Of a DNA stretch of 64,000 nt, positions 1 through 8,811 are shown piece by piece (positions within the stretch are counted from its first letter, which is position 1; each line of letters starts with the position of its first letter). The position numbers and the translations under genes were made by a program. This DNA is from Merluccius polli (Eukaryota > Chordata > Actinopteri > Gadiformes > Merlucciidae), in the NCBI GenBank assembly GCA_030340625.1, contig JAOPHQ010000902.1, positions 35,001-99,000 on the forward strand, written 5' to 3'. The notes below the pieces were generated by a model. It worked only from the letters and a program-made list of their open reading frames with translations. It was not told where the DNA came from and searched no databases.

Positions 1-1095
1 TAGACGGGGAGACACGCTTCGCGCCCTTTTTTGGGGGGATTTTTTCTTTGGGGTTTCTTAAATCTCGCGAGATTTACATCTCTCTTGCAGCGGCCCCTAG
101 AGGCGCGGAGGATAACTAACGGCACAGCTCTCTGCTGAACAAGTTCAACATTGGTAATGTTTGGGGTTTTCACAAGGAAAACGTATATAATGGAAAAGTA
201 AATGAATATTATTGTGTTGTTGTATCATATGAAAGAAAATCAAATATTCTTTGGGAATGTTTTTGATTGACTGCCATCGATGGCCCCTGGTTAATTATAC
301 AGTCACATTTGAAGGTAAACCCTATTATGTTGTATTAAATATTTTGTGTGTGTGTGTGTAAGTATGTTGTACTGAATTGTCTTGCTATGTGTTTACCTGT
401 TTGTCAATTGTATTTTGCACGTTTGTGTTTTCTGTGTTTTTTTGTTGTGCAAAAAGGGCAAAGCAATTAAGTGAAGTCCCAATCAACCACAATTATGCCG
501 AAATGCACCCATGAAAAACTGAATCTCACGCATATATACGCACATACGCATCCGCATATTATATACACATTTATTTATTATCCTGCATATGCTAATAGAC
601 ATAATGGGGGAACAATGCTCTACAGAAATGTGGACATACATGTACCATAACAAAGTGTTCTGTGTTCACATAATTGTTCAGACTGTTACATGCATACAAA
701 GATGGCGCTTTGTACAGAACCGATCTGTGTAGCTCAAAAGATATCGACTGATAGTGTCTTTCAGTGCCCAACTGAAAAAAAACTAAACGAAAAACTCGAA
801 AAAATTAAGAGGCCTAATACACCGACTCGACAAGGAGGAAATAATGGAGCCTTATGCATTTGTTAGGAAGGGAGTGGGGAGTAGGGGCGGGGTGGGGGGC
901 GGTGGCTGTCAAGGTTTGTATATTAAGCACGCACAGTTCACACAAACCCCATTCTCTCATACAAAATAAAGCCAGCCTTTTCCATTTTCCACTCACGTTT
1001 TTTTTTCTTCTTTTTGTTTTTTTACAAACGATAATACCTTTGTGAGACAGTAAGACACCGCACAGCCTGTTTGGAAGCATAGCTCTCAAAATGTT
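1..1095. other. Unassigned AT-rich DNA with a CGCG palindrome near the edge
   Basis: No gene is recognised. A perfect 16-bp palindrome with core TCTCGCGAGA lies at 60-75, followed by a short GC-rich stretch (about 89-112). The remainder is AT-rich with no homology I can recognise. Confidence 0.4.
60..75. promoter_or_regulatory. TCTCGCGAGA palindromic promoter-type motif
   Basis: The 16 bases AAATCTCGCGAGATTT are their own reverse complement. The core TCTCGCGAGA is a known vertebrate CpG-promoter element bound by BANP. Whether a promoter exists here is unknown because the motif lies at the window edge. Confidence 0.4.
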
Positions 1096-1135
1096 TGTGC
1101 ACACGCGCACACCCACGCGCGCACACCCACACCCA

Positions 1136-1191
<56 letters not shown>

Positions 1192-1193
1192 GA
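1096..1193. repeat. (AC)n microsatellite, compound with ACGCGC and ACACCC
   Basis: Alternating CA units with CG and CCC variants at the left side and a pure (CA) core at about 1139-1176. The ORFs rich in Val/Cys or His/Thr that cross it are products of the repeat. Confidence 0.95.
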
Positions 1194-1380
1194 GTCAGAC
1201 ACACCACTCAGAGGGGTCTCCGTCTCTGTGATGGAGACAGGATTCTTTCAAAATTAGTTGGGAGTCTGAACCGTGGTCTGAAAGCAGAGGTATAGGCCAA
1301 ACTCAGATGCTTCAGAGGTGGCTCAGTAAACAAAATACAGTCAGATGAGGAAATCCAAAGTGGGCACAACCACGTATAAC

Positions 1381-1395
1381 CCCCCCCCCCCCCCC
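1381..1395. repeat. Poly(C) tract, 15 nt
   Basis: Homopolymer run followed by TTTATTACC; a second C-run lies near 1445-1455. Confidence 0.95.
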
Positions 1396-1769
1396 TTTAT
1401 TACCTTTGCTCTGTGACCCAATGCAAAATGGTCATTAAAATGACCCCCCCCCCCAAAAAAAAAACGTTTTTTGTTTTACGGAACAAAATACAAACGATGG
1501 CCTGTCACATGAATTTGGAATCATGTTCAAATTATATCAGTGTACATACATACGTACATACATACATACAGATAATCATGGACCAACCAAAATTGCTCTT
1601 TTAACTTTTGGGATGTTTTTTTGTGCCTATGGCTACTTCCCGCTCGCCCCGAAGTCTTCCATTGAACCGATGGACCACAATTTGTGACAGCATAAGAGTG
1701 AGGTTATGAAAATGTTCATCAAGGATTTGAGCACTGTTCATATAGAAGCAAACCAGGAGCATGACATGA

Positions 1770-1812
1770 ATCTCTCTCTCTCTCTCTCTCTCTCTCGCTC
1801 TCTCTCTCTCTC
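1770..1812. repeat. (TC)n microsatellite
   Basis: Near-perfect TC dinucleotide array interrupted once by CG. Confidence 0.95.
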
Positions 1813-1926
1813 AGTTCAAACTATGAACTGTCTGTGAGGTTGTCTGTGTGCCTGTGCATCCTTCCCTTACTATAGACTTATGGGGTGGGGAGGGGAGGGA
1901 TAGGGGGTGGGGGGTGTACATGGAAC

Positions 1927-1928
<2 letters not shown>

Positions 1929-1988
<60 letters not shown>
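1929..1988. repeat. (AAT)n microsatellite, about 19 units
   Basis: Perfect ATA/TAA trinucleotide array, ending in AGTAGTAGC. It explains the polyisoleucine ORFs on both strands. Confidence 0.97.
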
Positions 1989-2059
1989 GTAGTAGCAATA
2001 ATCTGGAGTAGGCAACTCCTTGTGCTCATAGGAGCCAAGACATCAGTGTGGATTTGACA

Positions 2060-4601
2060 ACATTACCTTTCAAAAAGTACAGAACGAACTAGGACAGTAG
2101 CTGTAAAATAAATACAAACAAAACAGAAACAAACAAACAAAAAACAGAATCCATCCGATCAGAACATCAGAGAGTTATAGAAAACCTGAGAACTCAATAA
2201 CATTACTTGTATTATCTATTACATAAAGACCTGATTTATCCTATAAAATTAGAATTTTCTGTACAGTGCTATATGAACAAAGCCAAATGACTTGCTACCT
2301 TCTCATAAACAGCTTTATGAAAAGGCACACATCATTTCCAACCACCATATGGTGAGAAATTGTGGTCATGCTCGGTTTTTTGTTTAGAAAAAATAGAATT
2401 ATTATCAACATTAAATTTCAAAAAACATAAAGTCCTTGGTGTGTGGCCATTAAAATTAGATTATCTTTATATCCTTCATTGAGCTGGGTTAGATTTGTTT
2501 TGTGTGTAAATCTAACAACTATATAAAACGCCCTAGGGCTCATTTTTAGACCCCTATCCCAAAAGATATTCAATTTTAAGGTCTATTGACATCTGGCAAT
2601 AAGGTGACTGACAATATAGGCCTACATGCCAGCCACACATTACTTTAGAGTAAAGAGTGAAATCCCCTGTTTGCATTGTTTGCAACATTATGGTAGTTGT
2701 AACACTGTTAATTAGCCTCATATTAAAGATACATCATTTGAAAAATACAATAATTTCTGCCTGTACACTTACAAATTCCATAGACAGAAAATAAAGTGCC
2801 ACAAGTCTTGGCCTGCATAGATTGCAGTATGCTGTATTGCACTTTCCACCCCTCTCTGAGAACAGAACAAAAAGAAGAAACTAAATCTTCCTACCTATTT
2901 CCTTCCCTTTTGCCATTCTGGGTTTTTATACAGCCTTCTCAAACACACTCTACTTGTACACTAGTAATGCACGCTGCCAAAGTGCCATGCTCAAAGGATA
3001 CACACTTATTCCAGCAATAAATTGGAATAAAAAAGGCAACATATAACGTGGATTTTCAGTTCGGTGAAAAACAAAAGAAGAAAGAGAGGACAAGCGACAA
3101 AAAAAATAAAATTAAATAAAACCTTTGGGTTTAAGATTGACTCAAAACAGCTTGGTTCACCGAGAAAAGCAATAATCAGTTGAAGACACTACAGTAATAA
3201 AAAAACAAAACAACAACACAGTAGTATGGATCAAATGTCTACGATGACATCAGAGTGTGGAGGAGGTTATGATGATGACTACAGTGCAGGTAAAACACCT
3301 GACAGGGAAAGAATAGTGTCATAGTACATGTTAATTTAATAGTTATTGAGAAGCTTAAATAGATGGAAGCCTTATAATGTCCTTAGTTTGGTCCTTGCAT
3401 ATTACACAAGAATATACTCTTCTTTTTTTCCCCCTCAGTTGCATTGTTTTGAAAAGCCAAAAAGGAATACTATAGTTAAACGTCTATATTTATGGTAGTG
3501 ACCAAATCTAGTGTACTTAATTATAGGTCTACTCATTCTTATTCTGTTTAATGTAATTTCAATGCCCTACTATAGAAATTCTCTATACATCTGATCTAGG
3601 TCTACATACTTCATATAGTGTTCATAGAACTAAAGTGAGATGTGAGTATTGGTTGTCACATAATACATTGTTTAGTGACTTGGATGGATTCAGGAGATGG
3701 ACAAGGAATAAAACATAATGTTTTATATCTTGTCCTTACGTCTAAGCCGGGCTAATTAATTAGCTGAAGCTTTTGACAGTCCCTATCCTAACTTTGTGAC
3801 GTATTTGGCAACTATAGAATAGTACTGTAGAATAGTGTTGGTGTTTTTGTCCTTCGTGCCAACATAAAATGTTTCAGATATTTATTAAAAAAAGAAAAAA
3901 GACATAAAAACATAAGATTAAGTCATTATGAAACCCAAAAGCCATAACGGTAACATTACAATTTCATACACAGTTTCTTCATACAGAAAAACACTACAGG
4001 GTCGTTATGGGAACACATTGCATTTCCACAAAAGGTAATGATATGTTGTTTTTTTTTATATCGCTACGATGCAACACTCGATCTGAGGTCTCTCAATGCA
4101 CCTTCTCTTCTTCTCTTCACCCTTCTTGTTTCGCAGTGTCTGCTTTAGTCATCCTGTGCATTACTCATCATTTCCTTGGGTTTCAGAGAATTTACAGTGG
4201 AGTGCTTTCAGCAAACTAAGCACCGTAAAATGTCTTTTTGAACGCATGCTTTGTACAGATAAGTCTCTCTGTGCACTTTACTCAGGTGCTAGAAAATAAA
4301 GAAAGACAAGTTCATTATGTACACCGGGACAGGAGGGACAAACTGTTCACATCATTTGATAAATAATTTTTTTGTTTTTTTTGCCCTGATATTTGTCCCC
4401 AAAGTCATTCCCAAATCTGCATAAAAAAAGCAGTTTGTTGTTACACAAAAAAAACACAGGTAAAAGGGGACTTTTCATGCCATGCAAAAATATCTTTCAC
4501 TATATCTGCACCCTTTTTCCTTTGTCTTCTTCTGCTTCCCGACGCCGGGCCGGATGAGGTCTACGGTGAGGTCTACAGCTCCCTCACCGCTCCTCAAACA
4601 G
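2060..4601 (-). other. kcnb2: Probable kcnb2 3' UTR and downstream flank
   Basis: This 2.5 kb directly follows the kcnb2 stop codon. It is AT-rich, has no convincing ORF and contains almost no microsatellites, in sharp contrast to the rest of the window. That fits transcribed, constrained 3' UTR, but the true 3' end cannot be placed without RNA data. Confidence 0.5.
3881..3886 (-). terminator. Candidate poly(A) signal AATAAA for kcnb2
   Basis: TTTATT on the plus strand reads AATAAA on the minus strand, about 715 nt after the stop codon. It is the first canonical hexamer I see downstream of the exon. Further candidates (ATTAAA near 3335, AATAAA at 1396) could support longer isoforms. A hexamer alone is weak evidence. 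Confidence 0.3.
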
Positions 4602-6605
4602 TCACATGCTGGTTTCACAGCTCGGGGAGAGACTCCCCTCCCCAGGGATCAGGTGGATCTCGGGGGTGAACACGTGGTTCTCCACCTTGTGTGTGCTTTG
4701 GTTGCCATCAGCCTCCACCTCTTGGCTGCTGCCCACCAAACCTTGGGTGAAATTCTGTGCCGAAGCCGCCGAGGCCACCACCTTGGGCGACAGGGGTGCG
4801 ACAGGGATGGCTCCTCCGACCACATCCGTCAGACGTTGTTGTTGGTTCTCCATCGACGGGTCCTCCTCGCCCGGTGGAGTGTCCACGACTAACCTTTCGG
4901 GGGACAAGGAGCAGGTCTCCTCCTGTACCGGTGCCTCAGATCTGGGGATGAGTGGCGAGGTTTCCCCCTCTGGGTAGACATCTTCCAGGAAGCTGGAGCT
5001 CATGTCAGGGGATATGGTGCTGGGGGGCGTAGGTGGACCTTCAGCGGAGGTGTCGATGGAGTTCATCCTTGATCCTTTTGCGCTGCCTCGGAGAGAGCTG
5101 CGGATGCTCTCTGCGAGGTTGTTGAGGCTCTCTCCTACATCAATGTTCGATTGCAGTCTGTCACCTGAGTCGATGCGGACTGACGTGGAAATGTCATCCA
5201 TAGCTAGGAAGCCCTGGGGGATCTGGTCACCACTGGCTGTTTGGTGATCCAGTTCAGGAGGACAATCCCGGGACATCCCATCTCTTTCCTTTGCCGAGTC
5301 GAGGTGATCTTCTTTCATATCCTCTGTATAGTCGTCCGAGCCCTCTGTGGAGGAAGGTGGAACTTCCTTCATCTCTAACTCCACCTCCTTTTTTAGTGTG
5401 TCATTGGGGCTGCTGAGCTTCTTTACCGGTGACGGCAGGGCCGTCATGGAGGTACTCAAAGTGCTCATAGAGCTGGTGGTGTTCAGATTGCTGTAGGACT
5501 GTGACTTGGTCATCTGGTTGTACATCTCTTCCAGCTTCTGGACGTTAAGGTGCTGGGGACTGCCTCTGTAGCGCTGCCTCTGAGGGCTCCTGTTCATCCG
5601 CTGGGGACAGCCTGTGGTGGTTATGGTGATAGTGTGAGGTAGTGTCAGCACTATAGACCCGGGGATCCTTTTGTCGGGGGACTTGAGGCTGGTGTCTGAC
5701 GCAATGCTCTTGGCCGAGCCCCCCCAGCGGCTGGGCGACAGGTGGTTGTCCACAGGGGTCTTGTCCCCTCCTTTCTCCACCACCACGTCCATCAGCTCCA
5801 TGCTGCGCGCGAAAGCGTCCTTCAGGTTCATGGAGACGATGCTGCCGTTCCTCTTGGCTCTCTCCAGCGCCTCCCTCCTCTTAATGGCCTTCTCCTGGCG
5901 CTTCTGCTCCTTGTAGAACTCTGAGAAGTTGTTGACGATAATGGGGATGGGTAGAGCAATCACCAACACCCCTGCGATACAACACAGACCTCCCACTATT
6001 TTCCCCAGCAGAGTCTGTGGGTAAATGTCACCATAGCCCACCGTGGTCATGGTGATGGTGGCCCACCAGAAAGAGGCGGGGATGCTGGTGAACTTGGTGG
6101 CGTCCTCATCCTTCTCGGCGAAGAAGACCAAGCTGGAGAAGATCATGATGCCCATGGCCAAGAACAAAATGAGCAGGCCCAATTCATTGTAGCTCCTCCT
6201 CAGTGTGAAACCCAGGGACTGGAGCCCCGTCGAGTGGCGGGCCAGCTTCAGGATCCTCAGTATTCTCATGATCCGGAAGATTTGGACCACGCGGCGCACG
6301 TTCTGGAACTGCAGCACGCTTTTGTTGGACTCGGTCAGGAAGATGGTGACGTAGTAGGGCAGGATGGCCAGCAGATCGATGACGTTCAGCGGGCCCTTGA
6401 AGAACTTCCACTTGTTGGGGGAGGAGAGGAAGCGCAGTAGGTACTCCATGGTGAACCAGGCGATGCACACGGCCTCCACGTGGGCCAGCTGGGGGTTGTC
6501 ATTGGCCTGGCCGAACTCGTCGGTCACCTGGAGCTCTGGCAGGGTGTTGAGTGACAGTGCAATCGTGGACAGAACGATGAACAGGATCGATATAATGGCC
6601 AAGAT
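4602..6605 (-). CDS. kcnb2: Kv2.2 voltage-gated K+ channel, last coding exon (S1 to C-terminus)
   Basis: This exon encodes 667 residues of a delayed-rectifier potassium channel alpha subunit of the plasma membrane. S1 begins at the first residue (ILAIISILF). S4 carries regularly spaced R/K around residues 104-123 (RRVVQIFRIMRILRILK). The pore helix and selectivity filter TVGYG are at 188-192, and the S6 PIP gate at 219-221. A long Ser/Pro-rich cytoplasmic tail follows. Kv2.2 is chosen over Kv2.1 because of SPNKWKFFKGPLNVIDLL, DEDATKFTSIPASFWW, NLKDAFARSMEL and the C-terminal ENHVFTPEIH...ETSM pattern. The N-terminal T1 domain and its exon are absent, as expected for a gene whose first coding exon lies far upstream. 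The reading frame enters in phase 0 at ATC (6605-6603); no initiator belongs here. The stop TGA is 4604-4602. The tail is somewhat shorter than in mammals, and Gln replaces the usual Lys after IYP (residue 197). Confidence 0.96.
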   Translation of the reverse strand: MLAIISILFIVLSTIALSLNTLPELQVTDEFGQANDNPQLAHVEAVCIAWFTMEYLLRFLSSPNKWKFFKGPLNVIDLLAILPYYVTIFLTESNKSVLQFQNVRRVVQIFRIMRILRILKLARHSTGLQSLGFTLRRSYNELGLLILFLAMGIMIFSSLVFFAEKDEDATKFTSIPASFWWATITMTTVGYGDIYPQTLLGKIVGGLCCIAGVLVIALPIPIIVNNFSEFYKEQKRQEKAIKRREALERAKRNGSIVSMNLKDAFARSMELMDVVVEKGGDKTPVDNHLSPSRWGGSAKSIASDTSLKSPDKRIPGSIVLTLPHTITITTTGCPQRMNRSPQRQRYRGSPQHLNVQKLEEMYNQMTKSQSYSNLNTTSSMSTLSTSMTALPSPVKKLSSPNDTLKKEVELEMKEVPPSSTEGSDDYTEDMKEDHLDSAKERDGMSRDCPPELDHQTASGDQIPQGFLAMDDISTSVRIDSGDRLQSNIDVGESLNNLAESIRSSLRGSAKGSRMNSIDTSAEGPPTPPSTISPDMSSSFLEDVYPEGETSPLIPRSEAPVQEETCSLSPERLVVDTPPGEEDPSMENQQQRLTDVVGGAIPVAPLSPKVVASAASAQNFTQGLVGSSQEVEADGNQSTHKVENHVFTPEIHLIPGEGSLSPSCETSM

Positions 6606-6635
6606 CTAGAGGGAGAAAGAGAGAGAGAGAGGGGG

Positions 6636-6667
<32 letters not shown>

Positions 6668-6681
6668 GTTACATATTAGTA
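6606..6681 (-). promoter_or_regulatory. kcnb2: 3' splice site, pyrimidine tract and branch-site candidate of kcnb2 last exon
   Basis: On the minus strand the intron ends ...TCTCCCTCTAG with AG at 6607-6606, directly before codon ATC. Upstream is a CT repeat and then 30 uninterrupted C (G30 on the plus strand, 6637-6666). No other AG occurs between the acceptor and a TACTAAT sequence at 6681-6675, which is close to the ideal branch site. That places the branch A about 70 nt from the AG, farther than usual, with an AG-free interval across the expanded tract. Acceptor position is strongly supported by protein conservation; the branch site is inferred. Confidence 0.85.
6637..6666. repeat. Poly(G) tract, 30 nt
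   Basis: Thirty consecutive G (C on the kcnb2 sense strand), joined to a GA repeat at 6609-6634. It forms most of the pyrimidine tract of the kcnb2 acceptor. Confidence 0.95.
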
Positions 6682-6879
6682 TAAAGCAACGAGAACAATT
6701 TCAGGTCAAAGGAATTACAGATTGTGTATGTTCATTTATAGTTCAAACGATCTCTGCTGTCACAATTAATAGCTGGGAATCAAAGATATTTACATATTTA
6801 TAGCTCACGATGTTGCGTCATTAAATTCTGCCGCAGGAATTTGTGGCAGCTGGGAATTAAATGATGTAATGAAAGTCTT

Positions 6880-6935
6880 CTTTTATCCCGATATAGGTAA
6901 TTTAGCATCTTGATAATGATATTGTAATGATAATT
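6880..6935 (+). repeat. Fragment of interspersed TATCCCGATATAGG repeat
   Basis: About 35 bp (TTTATCCCGATATAGGTAAT and onward) recurs at 49130-49168, preceded there by GTGCTGGGCAATACGG. Related words occur at 11281-11299 (reverse) and 12634-12685. This resembles a widespread fish non-autonomous DNA transposon, probably hAT-like; the family is not confirmed. Confidence 0.45.
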
Positions 6936-7010
6936 GTTTTGCTGGGGCTGCTGAAATAGGGGGAGGACAGGGCAGGCTGCAGGGTTTTTATATGGACAAG
7001 GGAGTATTAA

Positions 7011-7546
7011 AGGGGAACTTGGCAACTCTAGCCATTTCTTTGCTGGTTTTCACTTTTGTCATCGCATGTTTTCTCAACGAGCTCCCCCTACAGGTCTGGG
7101 ACGTATATTACACAACACTGTCGTAAAAGAAACCACTTGCGGCACCCTCCTCCCCCTTTCTACCGATGCTCATGTGCATTTGTTGCCGGACCTTTTCGTG
7201 TGGCACGATGTCTACTGAGGTGGGTAATACATTATACACTGTATCATAGAACATTGACATGTATAGCCGGTGTGATTAACCGTTATTGAGGGGGGCGTGT
7301 GTGTTTATGTTGAATTGCCGTAAAGCAGTTCGTGTTTCTCGCTCGTTCTCGCTCGTTCGCGCTTCTCGCGATACTTCCCATTTCCAATTTACCGGGACGG
7401 TAGTCCCAAAGTTGCAAGGCTGGTTTTCCACCTGGGGGCGCTGGGGGGAGCGGGGATAGTCACCATTAACACCGGAACAGACCATTTAACCAGCCAAATG
7501 ATTTCCAGACGGGTTTATTAAGTTGAAAAAGTTGCCAAGTGCCCCT
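7011..7546. mobile_element. TTAA-targeting MITE (536 bp) inside the gypsy element
   Basis: Ends are AGGGGAACTTGGCAACT and, inverted, AGTTGCCAAGTGCCCCT, giving a terminal inverted repeat of about 17 bp with one mismatch. It is flanked on both sides by TTAA (7007-7010 and 7547-7550). Removing it plus one TTAA restores the reading GVLMRKW of the gypsy pol, so both the insertion and its target duplication are proven by the interrupted gene. No transposase is present. TTAA targets are used by piggyBac and Kolobok; which one mobilised it is not determined. Confidence 0.88.
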
Positions 7547-8390
7547 TTAATGCGCAAATGGGTTTCCCAACCTATGAAAGCATTGGGGTACGGTCTATCA
7601 GATTGTGGTTCCCACCATTACAGACAGTAACCAGTATCCTGAGTTTAGCGCATAACCACCCAAGATCATCCAGGATCACCAAGACCTATGATCGTATACT
7701 CAGGCATTTCTTTTGGCCAGGACTAAAAGCTGAAGTAGCCAGGTTTTGCAAAACGCATAGCACCAGCCAGATCACCGGCAAACCAAACCAAGTTGTTCCA
7801 CCTGCTCCACTTTGTCCAATACCTGTCGTTGGGGAACCTTTTGAACATATTATAGTGGATTATGTTGGCCCGTTGCCAAAATCCAAGTCGGGTAATCAGT
7901 TTTTATTACCATTGATGTGCACCGCCACTTGCTTTCCTGAGGCTGTCCCCCTGCGAAAAAATAACTGCCCCTGCAATTGCCAGAGCTTTGATCAAGTTCT
8001 TTACGACATTCGGTTTGCCTAAGATAATGCAGACAGATCAAGGAAGCAATTTCCTCTCAAAGCTATTTAGACAGACTTTGCAGTCATATATCTCGCACAT
8101 AGTGTCATCCAGAGATACAAGGTGCGCTCGAGCGCTGGCACAAAACGCTGAAGTCCATGTTATGCAAATACTGTTTTGAAACTGGAAAGGACTGGGATGA
8201 GGGTGTGCCCTTGGTATTATTTGCGATACGTGAGGCTAAGCAAGAGTCTCTGGGTTTCAGCCCTGCTGAACTCGTGTTTGGGCATACGGTTGGGTGTCCG
8301 ATCAAAGTATTAAAGGAACAGTTTATGGCTACGGCGTTGTCGCCCAAGGCTCCAGTACTGGATTTTGTCACTCAGTGTCGAGAGTGATTA
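7547..8390 (+). pseudogene. Gypsy integrase remnant
   Basis: Recognisable segments are TKTYDRILRHFFWPGLK (zinc-finger region), PAPLCPIPVVGEPFEHIIVD (first catalytic Asp), FFTTFGLPKIMQTDQGSNF (second Asp), GALERWHKTLKS (catalytic Glu, in a different frame at about 8120-8155) and DWDEGVPLVLFAIREAKQES. The two zinc-binding Cys are replaced (FCKTHSTSQ where FCKTCHTCQ is usual). At least two frameshifts near 7970-8000 and 8105-8120, with a small deletion, break the domain. Integrase would insert retroelement cDNA; this copy cannot be functional. Confidence 0.85.
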
Positions 8391-8811
8391 CAGCACGCGT
8401 ACTCAGTGGCAAGAGAGACTCTCTCCTCATCCCAGGGTAGCATGAAGCGACACTATGACAGAACAGCTGTTCAGAGACATTTCTGTTCACCCCTAAGCCC
8501 AGACGTCAGACATAAACATGCTAAAGTTGTTCCATGCCAGGGAGGTTAGACAATAAGGTACCCCAAAAGTCTGTCACTGTTCCCGTTTTACTAGTGTCTG
8601 CACCGGTGATGCCTGACGATGGGTTAGAGCGGCGAATTGCCACTCAACAGAGCCCCAGGCTATTGAACTTGAAAATACTGAACAAATTGACCACTCATTT
8701 GGCCTACTTACCTGACACTCAGCGAGAAGATGTAGAGTCACTAATTCACGCCTACCGTACTCTCTTTGGAGATGTTCCCTCGCGCACCACTGTATTGGAG
8801 CACGATATTAA
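8391..8811 (+). pseudogene. Gypsy post-integrase linker and pre-RT segment
   Basis: Contains SMKRHYDRTAVQRHF, then INMLKLFHARE, then an open stretch from 8534 with LAYLPDTQREDVESLIHAYR and TLFGDVPSRTTVLEHDI. The last words normally stand just before the reverse-transcriptase fingers. The segment is cut at TTAA (8808-8811) by the foldback element and resumes at 9900 with NVGDA. Confidence 0.75.

Noticed and set aside
6600..6602. TTG at 6602-6600 as a translation start
   Set aside because: It is an internal Leu codon in conserved S1; the frame continues to ATC at the splice acceptor.
4602..6605. Assignment as kcnb1 (Kv2.1)
   Set aside because: Diagnostic positions (SPNKWKFFKGPLNVID, DEDATKFTSIP, NLKDAFARSMEL and the ENHxFxPEIH C-terminus) match Kv2.2.
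4606..6609. Plus-strand ORFs of 60-136 codons over the kcnb2 exon
   Set aside because: Shadows of the strongly conserved minus-strand channel frame.
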